From: a virus | Length of the DNA stretch: 24,113 nt | Virus record (IMG/VR): IMGVR_UViG_3300009149_000277 | Location: 1-24,113 of that record | Strand: one strand, 5' to 3' | Translations under genes and position numbers: made by a program | The notes under the pieces: model-generated | Database searches by the model: none | Told to the model about the DNA's origin: nothing | What the model saw: the letters and a program-made list of their open reading frames with translations, nothing else | Part shown: in pieces, positions 13,987 through 21,588 of the stretch | How positions within the stretch are numbered: the stretch's first letter is position 1 | Layout of the letters: each line of letters begins with the position of its first letter

Positions 13987-14732
13987 TGTCAAGTTATTTT
14001 CAGAATTTTAAAAAGACGCTGTATCTTTTCGGTGATGAAAAGACTCCTGTCGCTTTTCAGAATCTATCCAAATATGTCAATGTGATCGATGAAGTCGCGG
14101 ATGAAATTTCCGCTTACATGAATTATGAGATTCGAGATTTTGAAAGACCCGACACATTGTCTCATCGGCTGTATGGTTCAAGCGAATACGATTGGACCTT
14201 TTCTTTGATGAATGATCATATTCGAGAACAAGGTTGGCCATTACCGCTTCAAAATGTTTACAGACTTGGGACTCAAGATTTGTATCGAGACTGGACATGT
14301 ATATTAGATATCTCGACCGCAGATAGCGCTGCCGAGTTCGCATCAAAGTACGCCAAAGATCAAGAGGTGTTGCTCAATGGCAAATTGATGAAAGTGAAAT
14401 ATAAGAATCTCCAGTTAGGGGAAATCACCGTTTACTCACCACGCTATGATCCTGATAGCGATCTTAGTGGTCGAACAGTACTGTCGTATACAGATGGTTC
14501 CGAAACGATCGCATTAAAGAACACCGTCAACGAATATAATGGCACGTATCATTATGTCGATAGCGCTAATGAGCCTGTTGATTATTTCTTTGATGATATA
14601 TCCGCAAAAATCCCAGTCACGAATCTGGAAAAACTGGTCGAGGAAAACAACAAGTTGAAAACTATTCGAGTTATCAAACGCGAGTTGATTGGTAATATTG
14701 TGGGTCAATTCAAAACGCTTACTGGTTTATAA
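13986..14732 (+). CDS. 53: gp53-like baseplate wedge protein
   Basis: A 248-residue protein with the gp53 pattern: YFQNFKKTLYLFGD at the start, the ISAYMNYEIRDFERPDTLSH segment with the proline that follows, then YGSSEYDWTFSLMNDHIREQ, which corresponds to T4 YGNPQLYWVLLMCND. The C-terminal helix ends in NNKLKTIRVIKRELIGNIVG, matching T4 ENEKLRQIKIIAKSDINSFM. In between, an insert with beta character (about 100-200) makes it longer than T4 gp53 (196 aa). In the baseplate, gp53 clamps the wedges around the hub. It lies directly between gp48 and gp27, whereas in T4 it is next to genes 4 and 5. Confidence 0.85.
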   Translation: MSSYFQNFKKTLYLFGDEKTPVAFQNLSKYVNVIDEVADEISAYMNYEIRDFERPDTLSHRLYGSSEYDWTFSLMNDHIREQGWPLPLQNVYRLGTQDLYRDWTCILDISTADSAAEFASKYAKDQEVLLNGKLMKVKYKNLQLGEITVYSPRYDPDSDLSGRTVLSYTDGSETIALKNTVNEYNGTYHYVDSANEPVDYFFDDISAKIPVTNLEKLVEENNKLKTIRVIKRELIGNIVGQFKTLTGL

Positions 14733-14735
14733 TAG

Positions 14736-16097
14736 ATGTCGACTCAATCGCAGTTTAGTATTATTGAAGCCAAGATCATAATTTCTCGAGTCGAGGGATC
14801 TGAGATTGAAGTGGATATAAGAAACAATCTACTTGAGTTTCAAACGTTTGAACATATTCAAAAACCATACATCGACGCTCGAATCGTATTCATCGATGAC
14901 TTTGGACTGAAAGATACCCTGTCAGTCCAAGGCACGGAAAGGCTCAAGATTTCTGTTGGTGACGTGGACGATCCCAACAAACTTCTTTTTACTAAGTTTT
15001 TCTTCTTTTCGAAAATTATAGAATCTCAGAAACAGAACGAAAGATCGGAACTCTTATCTCTTGAGTTGGTCGAAGAGCATGTGTTTATAAACGCGGTCAA
15101 ACAAATAAGTCGTTCGTACACATCGAACATCGAAGAAATCATCGAACAAATATCTGTGAATGAGTTGGGAAAACCTGTTCGACATTATAAGTTTGAAGGA
15201 ACCGCACAGGGGGTTCGTAAAATTATTGTTCCCTATCTAAGCCCGCTTGAGGCAATTGCTTGGGTTAAAGATCGAGCAACTACTCGAACAGGCGCACCTA
15301 TATATCTTCACGCTTCGTTGTTCACAAACAATCTGAGACTTTCTGATTTAGACAGTCTAATGAAAGAAGATGTTATCAACGAGAAGTTGCCTCTCAGATA
15401 TTCATCCGCTACAGCAAGCGCAGACGATAAAGAGGATCAACTAAAACCTTATTATAACATTTTGTCTTTTAGTGAAACGAATCAAGACAATATGATGAGT
15501 CTGTATGAAGAAGGCGGTATCGGATCGTTTTATGCGTCCATAGACGCGGGTACAGGAATATCTTCGGGCGATCATATTTCAATTCGCGATATTATCGATG
15601 AGTTTTATACAAACGGATTGATATCGCCTCAATCAGTACAAACAGTTTATGACGAATCTTTGCTTATCGGAGGCAAATTGTCAGATGAATATAATTCCCT
15701 AAATATATTCCAAGTAACTTCGTCTAACACCTACAATCAATATCAAAGTTATCATGACGAATCAATTCTGTTGGATGCGTATAATGATATTGTTGCGTCA
15801 AAATTGAAGATAAAGAATAAAATCATTCGTCAAATCATGAAGAAAAACATAATCGATATTGGTATGGAAGGCAAACTTTTTCTTGAAACCCTGACTTCAA
15901 CTGGTAACAAAATTCGAGTTTTGTTTTTGAACTCAAACGTAGAAAGCGACGACAAAGATATCGAAAGACAAATTGACAGAAGAAAGAGTGGAGATTATTT
16001 TATTCTGGCAATCAATCACAAGTTTTCTTCGGAGAAACACACGACTGTTTTACGAATGACCAAACTCGGTGAATTACCAAAAGACTTTAGACCATGA
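14736..16097 (+). CDS. 27: gp27-like baseplate hub protein
   Basis: A 453-residue protein of the gp27 type, longer than in T4 (391 aa). The N-terminal domain reads like the tail-tube-fold halves of gp27: SIIEAKIIISRVEGSEIEVD, then FQTFEHIQKPYIDARIVFID. YLSPLEAIAWVKDRAT (about 168-183) followed by GAPIYLHASLF is a further family feature. The C-terminal domain ends in a conserved-looking DYFILAINHKFSSEKHTTVL. In T4, a gp27 trimer forms the torus that holds the gp5 spike and adapts the sixfold tube to the threefold spike. The ATGA overlap with the gp5 gene supports this pairing. Confidence 0.75.
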   Translation: MSTQSQFSIIEAKIIISRVEGSEIEVDIRNNLLEFQTFEHIQKPYIDARIVFIDDFGLKDTLSVQGTERLKISVGDVDDPNKLLFTKFFFFSKIIESQKQNERSELLSLELVEEHVFINAVKQISRSYTSNIEEIIEQISVNELGKPVRHYKFEGTAQGVRKIIVPYLSPLEAIAWVKDRATTRTGAPIYLHASLFTNNLRLSDLDSLMKEDVINEKLPLRYSSATASADDKEDQLKPYYNILSFSETNQDNMMSLYEEGGIGSFYASIDAGTGISSGDHISIRDIIDEFYTNGLISPQSVQTVYDESLLIGGKLSDEYNSLNIFQVTSSNTYNQYQSYHDESILLDAYNDIVASKLKIKNKIIRQIMKKNIIDIGMEGKLFLETLTSTGNKIRVLFLNSNVESDDKDIERQIDRRKSGDYFILAINHKFSSEKHTTVLRMTKLGELPKDFRP

Positions 16098-16954
16098 ATG
16101 TACTAAGACCTATACAAAAAGAATATTATGGCGATGACACTCGATGGTTTTTGGGGTATGTTATCAATTCTTCTCCTCCTTCGGGTCTGGAAGGTCGAGT
16201 CAAGATTCGTGTCTTGGGTGTACACAATCCAAACACAGACGAGATACCCGAGAAAGATCTGCCATGGGCGCAAGTGATTGTACCAACAACAGAAGGTGGT
16301 ACGTCAGGTATCGGTCGAATACTTCAGCTGACCACTGGCGCTTTTGTGTTTGGAATATTTCTAGACGGGGTTGCGTCTCAGATACCTCTTGTGTTAGGTT
16401 CATTGCCTCGCGTAGAACTTCCCACAAGCGTTCAAAGCGGTAGAAGTCAGGAAGGGCCGGATAAGTTTCTTTACGATCAGAATCGAATACAGAATGTTGT
16501 GATCACACCATTACTCAACGATGATATTGCGAATGCGAGCGTTAGTCTGAGACGACAACAGGCGATGAAGTTTTTTATCGACAATGGGTATAATCTAATA
16601 CATTCGGCCGCATTGGCTGGTGCGCTTCAAGGAGCTTCTAATTATATTACATTTGATCAAAGACCGTCAACTGGTATCGCTAAATGGTCTGTTGACGGAA
16701 AGATCGGAAGTCGATATTCAGGACTTCTTTTGTTTGCCTCGTCGTATCGACCATCATCGGATTGGAAATTGTTTTCGGTTCAACTTCAATACGTTCTGTT
16801 CGAATTGAGAACGCGATTCGCATACGCCAATAGTCAACTTTTATCGACAACAGATATCCGAAATGCGAGTGAAGCAATAAACAAACACTATTTGAAAATC
16901 AAACAAAACACAGATCTGATAGCGAAAAGAGCATATGAAGAGGCGACAACATAA
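16094..16954 (+). CDS. 5: gp5-like hub protein: OB fold plus degenerate tail lysozyme
   Basis: A 286-residue protein. Residues 14-105 form the gp5/VgrG OB-fold domain (LEGRVKIRVLGVHNP, DLPWAQVIVPTTEGG, VFGIFLDGVASQIPLVLGSL). Residues 150-270 match the phage tail lysozyme domain: QQAMKFFIDNGYNLIHSAAL, then AGALQGASNYIT, STGIAKW, and WKLFSVQLQYVLFELRT. In this family the helix end reads GNLxxES, the Glu being the likely catalytic acid; here A181 stands at that place. The T4 beta-helix spike is absent and is found two genes downstream. In the virion it should sit under the gp27 torus. A lytic role looks doubtful; the domain may be kept for structure. Confidence 0.8.
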   Translation: MNVLRPIQKEYYGDDTRWFLGYVINSSPPSGLEGRVKIRVLGVHNPNTDEIPEKDLPWAQVIVPTTEGGTSGIGRILQLTTGAFVFGIFLDGVASQIPLVLGSLPRVELPTSVQSGRSQEGPDKFLYDQNRIQNVVITPLLNDDIANASVSLRRQQAMKFFIDNGYNLIHSAALAGALQGASNYITFDQRPSTGIAKWSVDGKIGSRYSGLLLFASSYRPSSDWKLFSVQLQYVLFELRTRFAYANSQLLSTTDIRNASEAINKHYLKIKQNTDLIAKRAYEEATT

Positions 16955-18801
16955 TGGCAGAATCAGTATCAAAGGCCGAGCAGATCGCAAACCAAGTAAA
17001 AACTGCTTCCAATTCGGTTTCCACTAAAGCCATAGACGATAAGGCGCAGAAAACAAAAACGACATTTATAAATGCGGGCGAGAGTATCGCAGGTCAAGTT
17101 GCCGGTCAAGTTCAAGGTGGTATTCAAAGCCTCACTCAGCAAACAGACGCGTTCAAGGGCGATCTAAAAAACGCCAAAGATACAGTTGAGGGGCTCTTGA
17201 GTGGAGACACCACGAGTCTCGAAAACATGTCAACCGATATGGTCAACAACGCGTTGGCTGGGCTATCGTCAAAGTTCGGCGCGAAAGTTCAGATTGGATT
17301 TAGCGAACCCGACTCGAATGGAGTTGTTTTCCCTATATCATCAACTTTAGGCACCGATACTACTGCTGCCGATACTATTTCGGGAATTCTTTCTTTGATC
17401 ACTGGATTGGGAGTTGATGTCGGAAATCTTCAGAAAATCATCGCCGACGCTTCACCTGCTGGACTATTGAACGCCGGAAAGTCGCTTGCCGAAGGTAAGA
17501 TAGGATCAATTAATGGCGCGGATGTCATGAAAGATCTCACCAACAGCGTGATGAAAAGCGTCACAGATGATATTCTCGCAAAGACCGGACCGATACTTGC
17601 CGCAGGATCCAATCTAAATAAAATCGCCAAACAGATAACAGGCATTGATAGTGATGGATTTGGCGACCTTTTGTATACTTATACTGATGTGTCATCTTCA
17701 GGGCCGTCCGACTCTTCGGAAATACTTTCTGCGATCGAAAACCTTGGCGCGAATGTAGAATTTGATATGAATATTTTAGTGAAGAAAGGAAACGAGGTAA
17801 AACAAAATCTGACTGCCGCAAAGGTCGACATCGAGAATTTGTCTGGCGGCAAAAACGCGGATCAAGTTATATCTTCTATTCAAGGTAATGATAGAAGTCG
17901 ATCTGATTACACAAGAAGCGTTGAAGAATATAATTCGTTAGTGAAAACAAGGATTGCTGGAAATTCACCCACAGGCATCATTCAAGGAATAAACACCGAG
18001 ACGTTATCCAATATAAAAAATGATATCAGAACGTTCTGTGTTCCTAATAGCATTAGTGAAAATCAAATCAATCAGGTAATCCTATTATCACAAAGCGATC
18101 GCGCCGACGAGAGCCAAGCAATACAAATACTTTACGACATCACGAAAAAAGAATATAATGTTATTAAAGGATTTTTAGATTCTATTGATACGACAATATT
18201 TAATTCAACTCGACCCGAAATATCAGTAAAGGTTTTCAACGAACCCTATGTGATTGGTTCTTATCAAAAAACTTGGAACAAAGGGCTGGGGAATCCAGTA
18301 TTTCCTTATGTGTCGTCAGTTGAAGAATTGCAGGCTGAGATTCAATCTGTGGGTCGCAAAATCAATCGCGTTATAGTACACTGGACTGAGACTCACACAA
18401 ATAAAAATATAGGATCAGAAGAAATAAACGATCTTCATCTAAAAATGGGTCTTGATGGTATTGGTTATCATTATGTCATTCGAAGAGATGGTTCTTTACA
18501 ACGAGGTCGACCCGTGAACATTCAGGGTCAACACGCAACAGAAGCGGACACGGAGACTATTGGAATCGTGTTTGTTGGAGGCATAAATGTACCAACCGGA
18601 ACTCCTAATTCAGAAAACTTTTTATCGTCTCAGTCTCTGACAAGAAGTCAAATCAATACCTTTGATCATTTTTGTCGCGCAATATACAAAGTGTATTCTG
18701 GAATTTCGATATTGGGTCACGTCGACGTTGATAGTCTTGGAACAAATATTGATCCAGGATTTGATGTCCCTGATTATGTACGAACAAGGTTTGGAAAATG
18801 A
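16954..18801 (+). CDS. Tail-associated N-acetylmuramoyl-L-alanine amidase fusion
   Basis: A 615-residue protein. Residues 1-260 are Ala/Ser/Gly-rich helical sequence with hydrophobic patches. About 330-430 is a charged helical region. From about 465 to the end lies an Amidase_2/PGRP-type domain: INRVIVHWTETH with H476, GIGYHYVIRRDGSLQRGRP, GQHATEADTETIGIVFVGG, then LGHVDVDSLGTNIDPGFDVP with H589 and D600. H476, H589 and D600 correspond to the zinc ligands of AmpD-type amidases (His, His, Asp before PGxxFD). Such enzymes cut the bond between muramic acid and the stem peptide. Set between gp5 and the spike gene (1-nt and 4-nt overlaps), it is probably a virion hub component that opens the cell wall during entry. 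Confidence 0.8.
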   Translation: MAESVSKAEQIANQVKTASNSVSTKAIDDKAQKTKTTFINAGESIAGQVAGQVQGGIQSLTQQTDAFKGDLKNAKDTVEGLLSGDTTSLENMSTDMVNNALAGLSSKFGAKVQIGFSEPDSNGVVFPISSTLGTDTTAADTISGILSLITGLGVDVGNLQKIIADASPAGLLNAGKSLAEGKIGSINGADVMKDLTNSVMKSVTDDILAKTGPILAAGSNLNKIAKQITGIDSDGFGDLLYTYTDVSSSGPSDSSEILSAIENLGANVEFDMNILVKKGNEVKQNLTAAKVDIENLSGGKNADQVISSIQGNDRSRSDYTRSVEEYNSLVKTRIAGNSPTGIIQGINTETLSNIKNDIRTFCVPNSISENQINQVILLSQSDRADESQAIQILYDITKKEYNVIKGFLDSIDTTIFNSTRPEISVKVFNEPYVIGSYQKTWNKGLGNPVFPYVSSVEELQAEIQSVGRKINRVIVHWTETHTNKNIGSEEINDLHLKMGLDGIGYHYVIRRDGSLQRGRPVNIQGQHATEADTETIGIVFVGGINVPTGTPNSENFLSSQSLTRSQINTFDHFCRAIYKVYSGISILGHVDVDSLGTNIDPGFDVPDYVRTRFGK

Positions 18802-20252
18802 CTAATAGTTTAGACAATCTAAATAAACGATCAAAATATATCTCCGATGGTCAGGAAGAAACCGAAGGAGTTCCTATTGATGGATTCGCAGATCCTACTG
18901 GCGAGTATCCTAAACGCGATTATTTTTTTGGTACAAGCGTCAATAAAGCGGCGATTGGTGCGAAAATAAACAATCTCAGTTTGGGTGGAAGCGAGTATGG
19001 CATCAACTTCGATTTACCCGAACAAAGACCTTCGGAGTATCCTCATAATCAGGTAAGTGAAACGCCTTCGGGGCATGTCATTGAGATTGATGATACTCCA
19101 GGCGGTGAAAGAATACTAATCAAACATCGCACTGGATCGGGGATAGAACTTCGAGCAGACGGCAGCGTTTTGATGTCATCTCAAAGACAGAAAGTCGAAG
19201 TTGTTGCTGGCGACGAAACTGTGATCGTTGAAGGAGAAGGAAATCTTGTTTACAAAGGCAATCTTACTTTACGCGTTGATGGCGATTTCAATCTTGACGT
19301 TGGCGGCAATTACAACGTCAACGTTGCGGGCGATAAAAAAGAAAATATCAAAGGGCGACATAGCAAAACAGTAAATCGCGATCAGAACTATACCATTCGC
19401 GGATCAAGAGGCGAACAGGTTGTTGGGATGGCAACAACAACCGTGCTTGAAGATGCTAATTTTATTGTCAAGGGTAAGTCAAATCATTTTGTCGAAGGTA
19501 ATATAGAGTTGACTTCGGGCGCACAACTTATCACAACTGCTGTTCAAGAGTGGGTAGCGTCTTCACCAACAGCAAACATTACTGCTCGACATATTAGTAT
19601 GATTGGTCACAAGGGTACGATTGGTGGACCAGGAATTGATTACTACGGTAAAACTTATGGTGGACTTCCAGGCGGCACAACCAACATTTCAACATTCTAT
19701 GGCGCGCTGGTTGGTAGAGCAACCGAAGCGTTTCATGCTGATTATGCCATGACCGCATCAACTGCAACATTCGCGATTGGTGCGGGTAAAGCGCTGATTG
19801 CAGCCAAAGAAAAACCCACAACCGTCACTCCAGGCGTACCCAAACCAGGAATTATGCCGTATCCTGTAATACCGCCAACTGCGCCATTGCCTGCGCCTCC
19901 GATCGTCGAACTCATGTTATCGACAAGTTCTTATGGTGTTAGGAATGTGTCAATTGATCCGAAGTTGAAAGAAAAGATTCTCAAGTCGGATGAGTATGAG
20001 GAACTATTCAACTTCGATCCAACGATTCACGAAATTCGATCGAAACTTAGAAATCCCGCCAATTTGAATAACGGAACATTCACTGGTTATCTGGTTCAAA
20101 ATGGACTATTGAATTCAAAGTTCAAGAAAACCATATCCCAGAACATTGGTCGATCCGCAAACAAAAAAGGGACAATAAGATTTGGTGTGGAACTGTTAGG
20201 CAACAATCCAGCAGATAATAGAAGTAAGCGATTCAAGGTGGATAGAAAATGA
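18798..20252 (+). CDS. Beta-helix tail spike protein, gp5 C-terminal-like
   Basis: A 484-residue protein with the gp5/VgrG spike signature. HVIEIDDTPGGERILIKHRT (93-112) and GIELRADGSV (115-124) lead into octapeptide repeats of the VxGxxxxx type from about 143 to 245 (VEGEGNL, VDGDFNLD, VGGNYNVN, VAGDKKEN, IKGRHSKT and so on), which form the three-stranded needle. A Gly/Thr-rich region follows, then a proline-rich linker (about 340-370, PGVPKPGIMPYPVIPPTAP), then a 110-residue helical and basic C-terminal domain. It should pierce the outer membrane. In T4 this part is fused to gp5; here it is a separate gene. No separate PAAR tip gene is seen next to it. The ATGA overlaps on both sides mark tight coupling. 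Confidence 0.8.
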   Translation: MTNSLDNLNKRSKYISDGQEETEGVPIDGFADPTGEYPKRDYFFGTSVNKAAIGAKINNLSLGGSEYGINFDLPEQRPSEYPHNQVSETPSGHVIEIDDTPGGERILIKHRTGSGIELRADGSVLMSSQRQKVEVVAGDETVIVEGEGNLVYKGNLTLRVDGDFNLDVGGNYNVNVAGDKKENIKGRHSKTVNRDQNYTIRGSRGEQVVGMATTTVLEDANFIVKGKSNHFVEGNIELTSGAQLITTAVQEWVASSPTANITARHISMIGHKGTIGGPGIDYYGKTYGGLPGGTTNISTFYGALVGRATEAFHADYAMTASTATFAIGAGKALIAAKEKPTTVTPGVPKPGIMPYPVIPPTAPLPAPPIVELMLSTSSYGVRNVSIDPKLKEKILKSDEYEELFNFDPTIHEIRSKLRNPANLNNGTFTGYLVQNGLLNSKFKKTISQNIGRSANKKGTIRFGVELLGNNPADNRSKRFKVDRK

Positions 20253-20977
20253 ATATACTGATTGATCCTAAATATGATCCAACAGGAAAGTCGATTACCT
20301 CATCAACAAAACTTGGTCCAGGTATTACAATATCAAAGTTTTTGGGCGCAAAGGGGTCAAGAACCCAACTTGAAAAATTATACAACGATGATTTCACCGC
20401 TTCTGTTGATCGAGAAAAACTCGCAAGAAACTTGACGATACACGCACAGATACTTCAGTCCATTGTGGGCAATAGCGAATACGCTCAACACCGATTGATT
20501 GTGAGCGAGGGGGTGTACGAACCAAACCCCAAATTTGAAGTCAGAGAAACGCCAATCTCAAGTGAATCTGCCGCTCGAAAAAAAGCGAGTCAGACGCCTG
20601 GAGCAACATTTGGTAAAGGAAAGGACGGTTGGATTGTTCGTGTACCCGAGTATGTCGGAGAAACTCCCGCTGGGGTTCTTTCGCTTCGCCGAAATGGACG
20701 AGCAGTTGTATATCAATTAGTTGATCGAAACGGCAACACCGATCCTCAGAAAACGTTCGAGTTAGCGGTGTACTGGAAAGATTATATCAACTACGACAAG
20801 CTAACTCTTGATTATGACACGTTCGATCCCAGCGGCGAATTGACCTGCCAGATTGTGATAGAAACTCCCGAAATACCAGAAACATATCAAGCGGAATTTC
20901 GATATGATATTGAGACAAGATATAATGGCGAATTACAAACTAAAAACGAACTGTTAGAAATTTTACCAGACGACTGA
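20249..20977 (+). CDS. Baseplate hub-region protein of unknown function
   Basis: A 242-residue protein. Its N-terminal half (GPGITISKFLGAKGSRTQLE, then DREKLARNLTIHAQILQSIV, then HRLIVSEGVY) has the look of the peptidase M15-type hydrolase start, in which a helix of this kind precedes the active site, but the metal-binding His and Asp residues of that family are not seen, so any such domain would be inactive. The C-terminal half is beta-rich (AVVYQLVDRNGNTD, FELAVYWKDYINYDK). It ends 27 bases before gp25 and starts in an ATGA overlap with the spike gene, which points to a structural role near hub or spike. The relationship to M15 is tentative. Confidence 0.5.
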   Translation: MNILIDPKYDPTGKSITSSTKLGPGITISKFLGAKGSRTQLEKLYNDDFTASVDREKLARNLTIHAQILQSIVGNSEYAQHRLIVSEGVYEPNPKFEVRETPISSESAARKKASQTPGATFGKGKDGWIVRVPEYVGETPAGVLSLRRNGRAVVYQLVDRNGNTDPQKTFELAVYWKDYINYDKLTLDYDTFDPSGELTCQIVIETPEIPETYQAEFRYDIETRYNGELQTKNELLEILPDD

Positions 20978-20985
20978 TATAAATA
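20978..20985 (+). promoter_or_regulatory. T4-type late promoter before gp25
   Basis: A perfect TATAAATA lies just after the preceding stop codon, 19 bases before the gp25 ATG. The transcript would start near 20991, so gp25 would have a very short leader. It splits the baseplate operon into hub genes and wedge genes. Confidence 0.8.
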
Positions 20986-21004
20986 AAATGAAAATGGTTC
21001 TACT

Positions 21005-21574
21005 ATGGCAATAAAGTCTAACGAAGATGGCAATTTATCGAACAGTAGTCGTGTAGCAAAAGAACGACTATATTCTGACGTAGACCTGTCGTTTGATGCT
21101 AGAACAACGACCGACGGTGACGTCTTTCGAAAGACTGACGCGGCGGCTGTGAAGCAGGCATTGAAGACTTTGCTACTAACCAATCGATTTGAGAAACCGT
21201 ATCGACCAGACTTTGGGGCGAACTTATCTGGGCTTCTGTTCGAACTCGCAAACGAAGACACTGGATATGAAATTATATCACAGATCAAAAGTACGATTGA
21301 ACGTTATGAACCGCGCGCTCGAGTACTAGACATAGAAGTATCAGCTCAACCAGACTACAATTCGGTGAATCTTATAATCGAGTTTCGTGTTGTTGATACA
21401 GGTTTCACGGACGTATTAAAATTGGTATTGGGTAGCATAGGCGATTGTAAACCAGAATTCAATCCTGCTCCGATATTTGAACCTTATGTTGGTGATAGAA
21501 TAATGACAGAACTATCACAACCAATACTAACAGAAGCAGGAATTTATATAGTAGTGGACGACGGTCCATACTAG
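21005..21574 (+). CDS. 25: gp25-like baseplate wedge protein
   Basis: A 189-residue protein of the gp25/TssE lysozyme-like wedge family. DLSFDARTTTDGDVFRKTDA (27-46), then VKQALKTLLLTNRFEKPYRP, then FGANLSGLLFE, and the hallmark ERYEPRARV with the EPR motif at 102-104, are all present. T4 gp25 is 132 aa; the extra C-terminal 50 residues (from about GDCKPEFNPAPIFEP) are an extension of unknown role. gp25 joins the sheath to the gp6 ring of the baseplate. It is followed by gp6 after 14 bases, as expected. It has its own late promoter. Confidence 0.9.
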   Translation: MAIKSNEDGNLSNSSRVAKERLYSDVDLSFDARTTTDGDVFRKTDAAAVKQALKTLLLTNRFEKPYRPDFGANLSGLLFELANEDTGYEIISQIKSTIERYEPRARVLDIEVSAQPDYNSVNLIIEFRVVDTGFTDVLKLVLGSIGDCKPEFNPAPIFEPYVGDRIMTELSQPILTEAGIYIVVDDGPY

Positions 21575-21588
21575 CGGAGATATAATAA

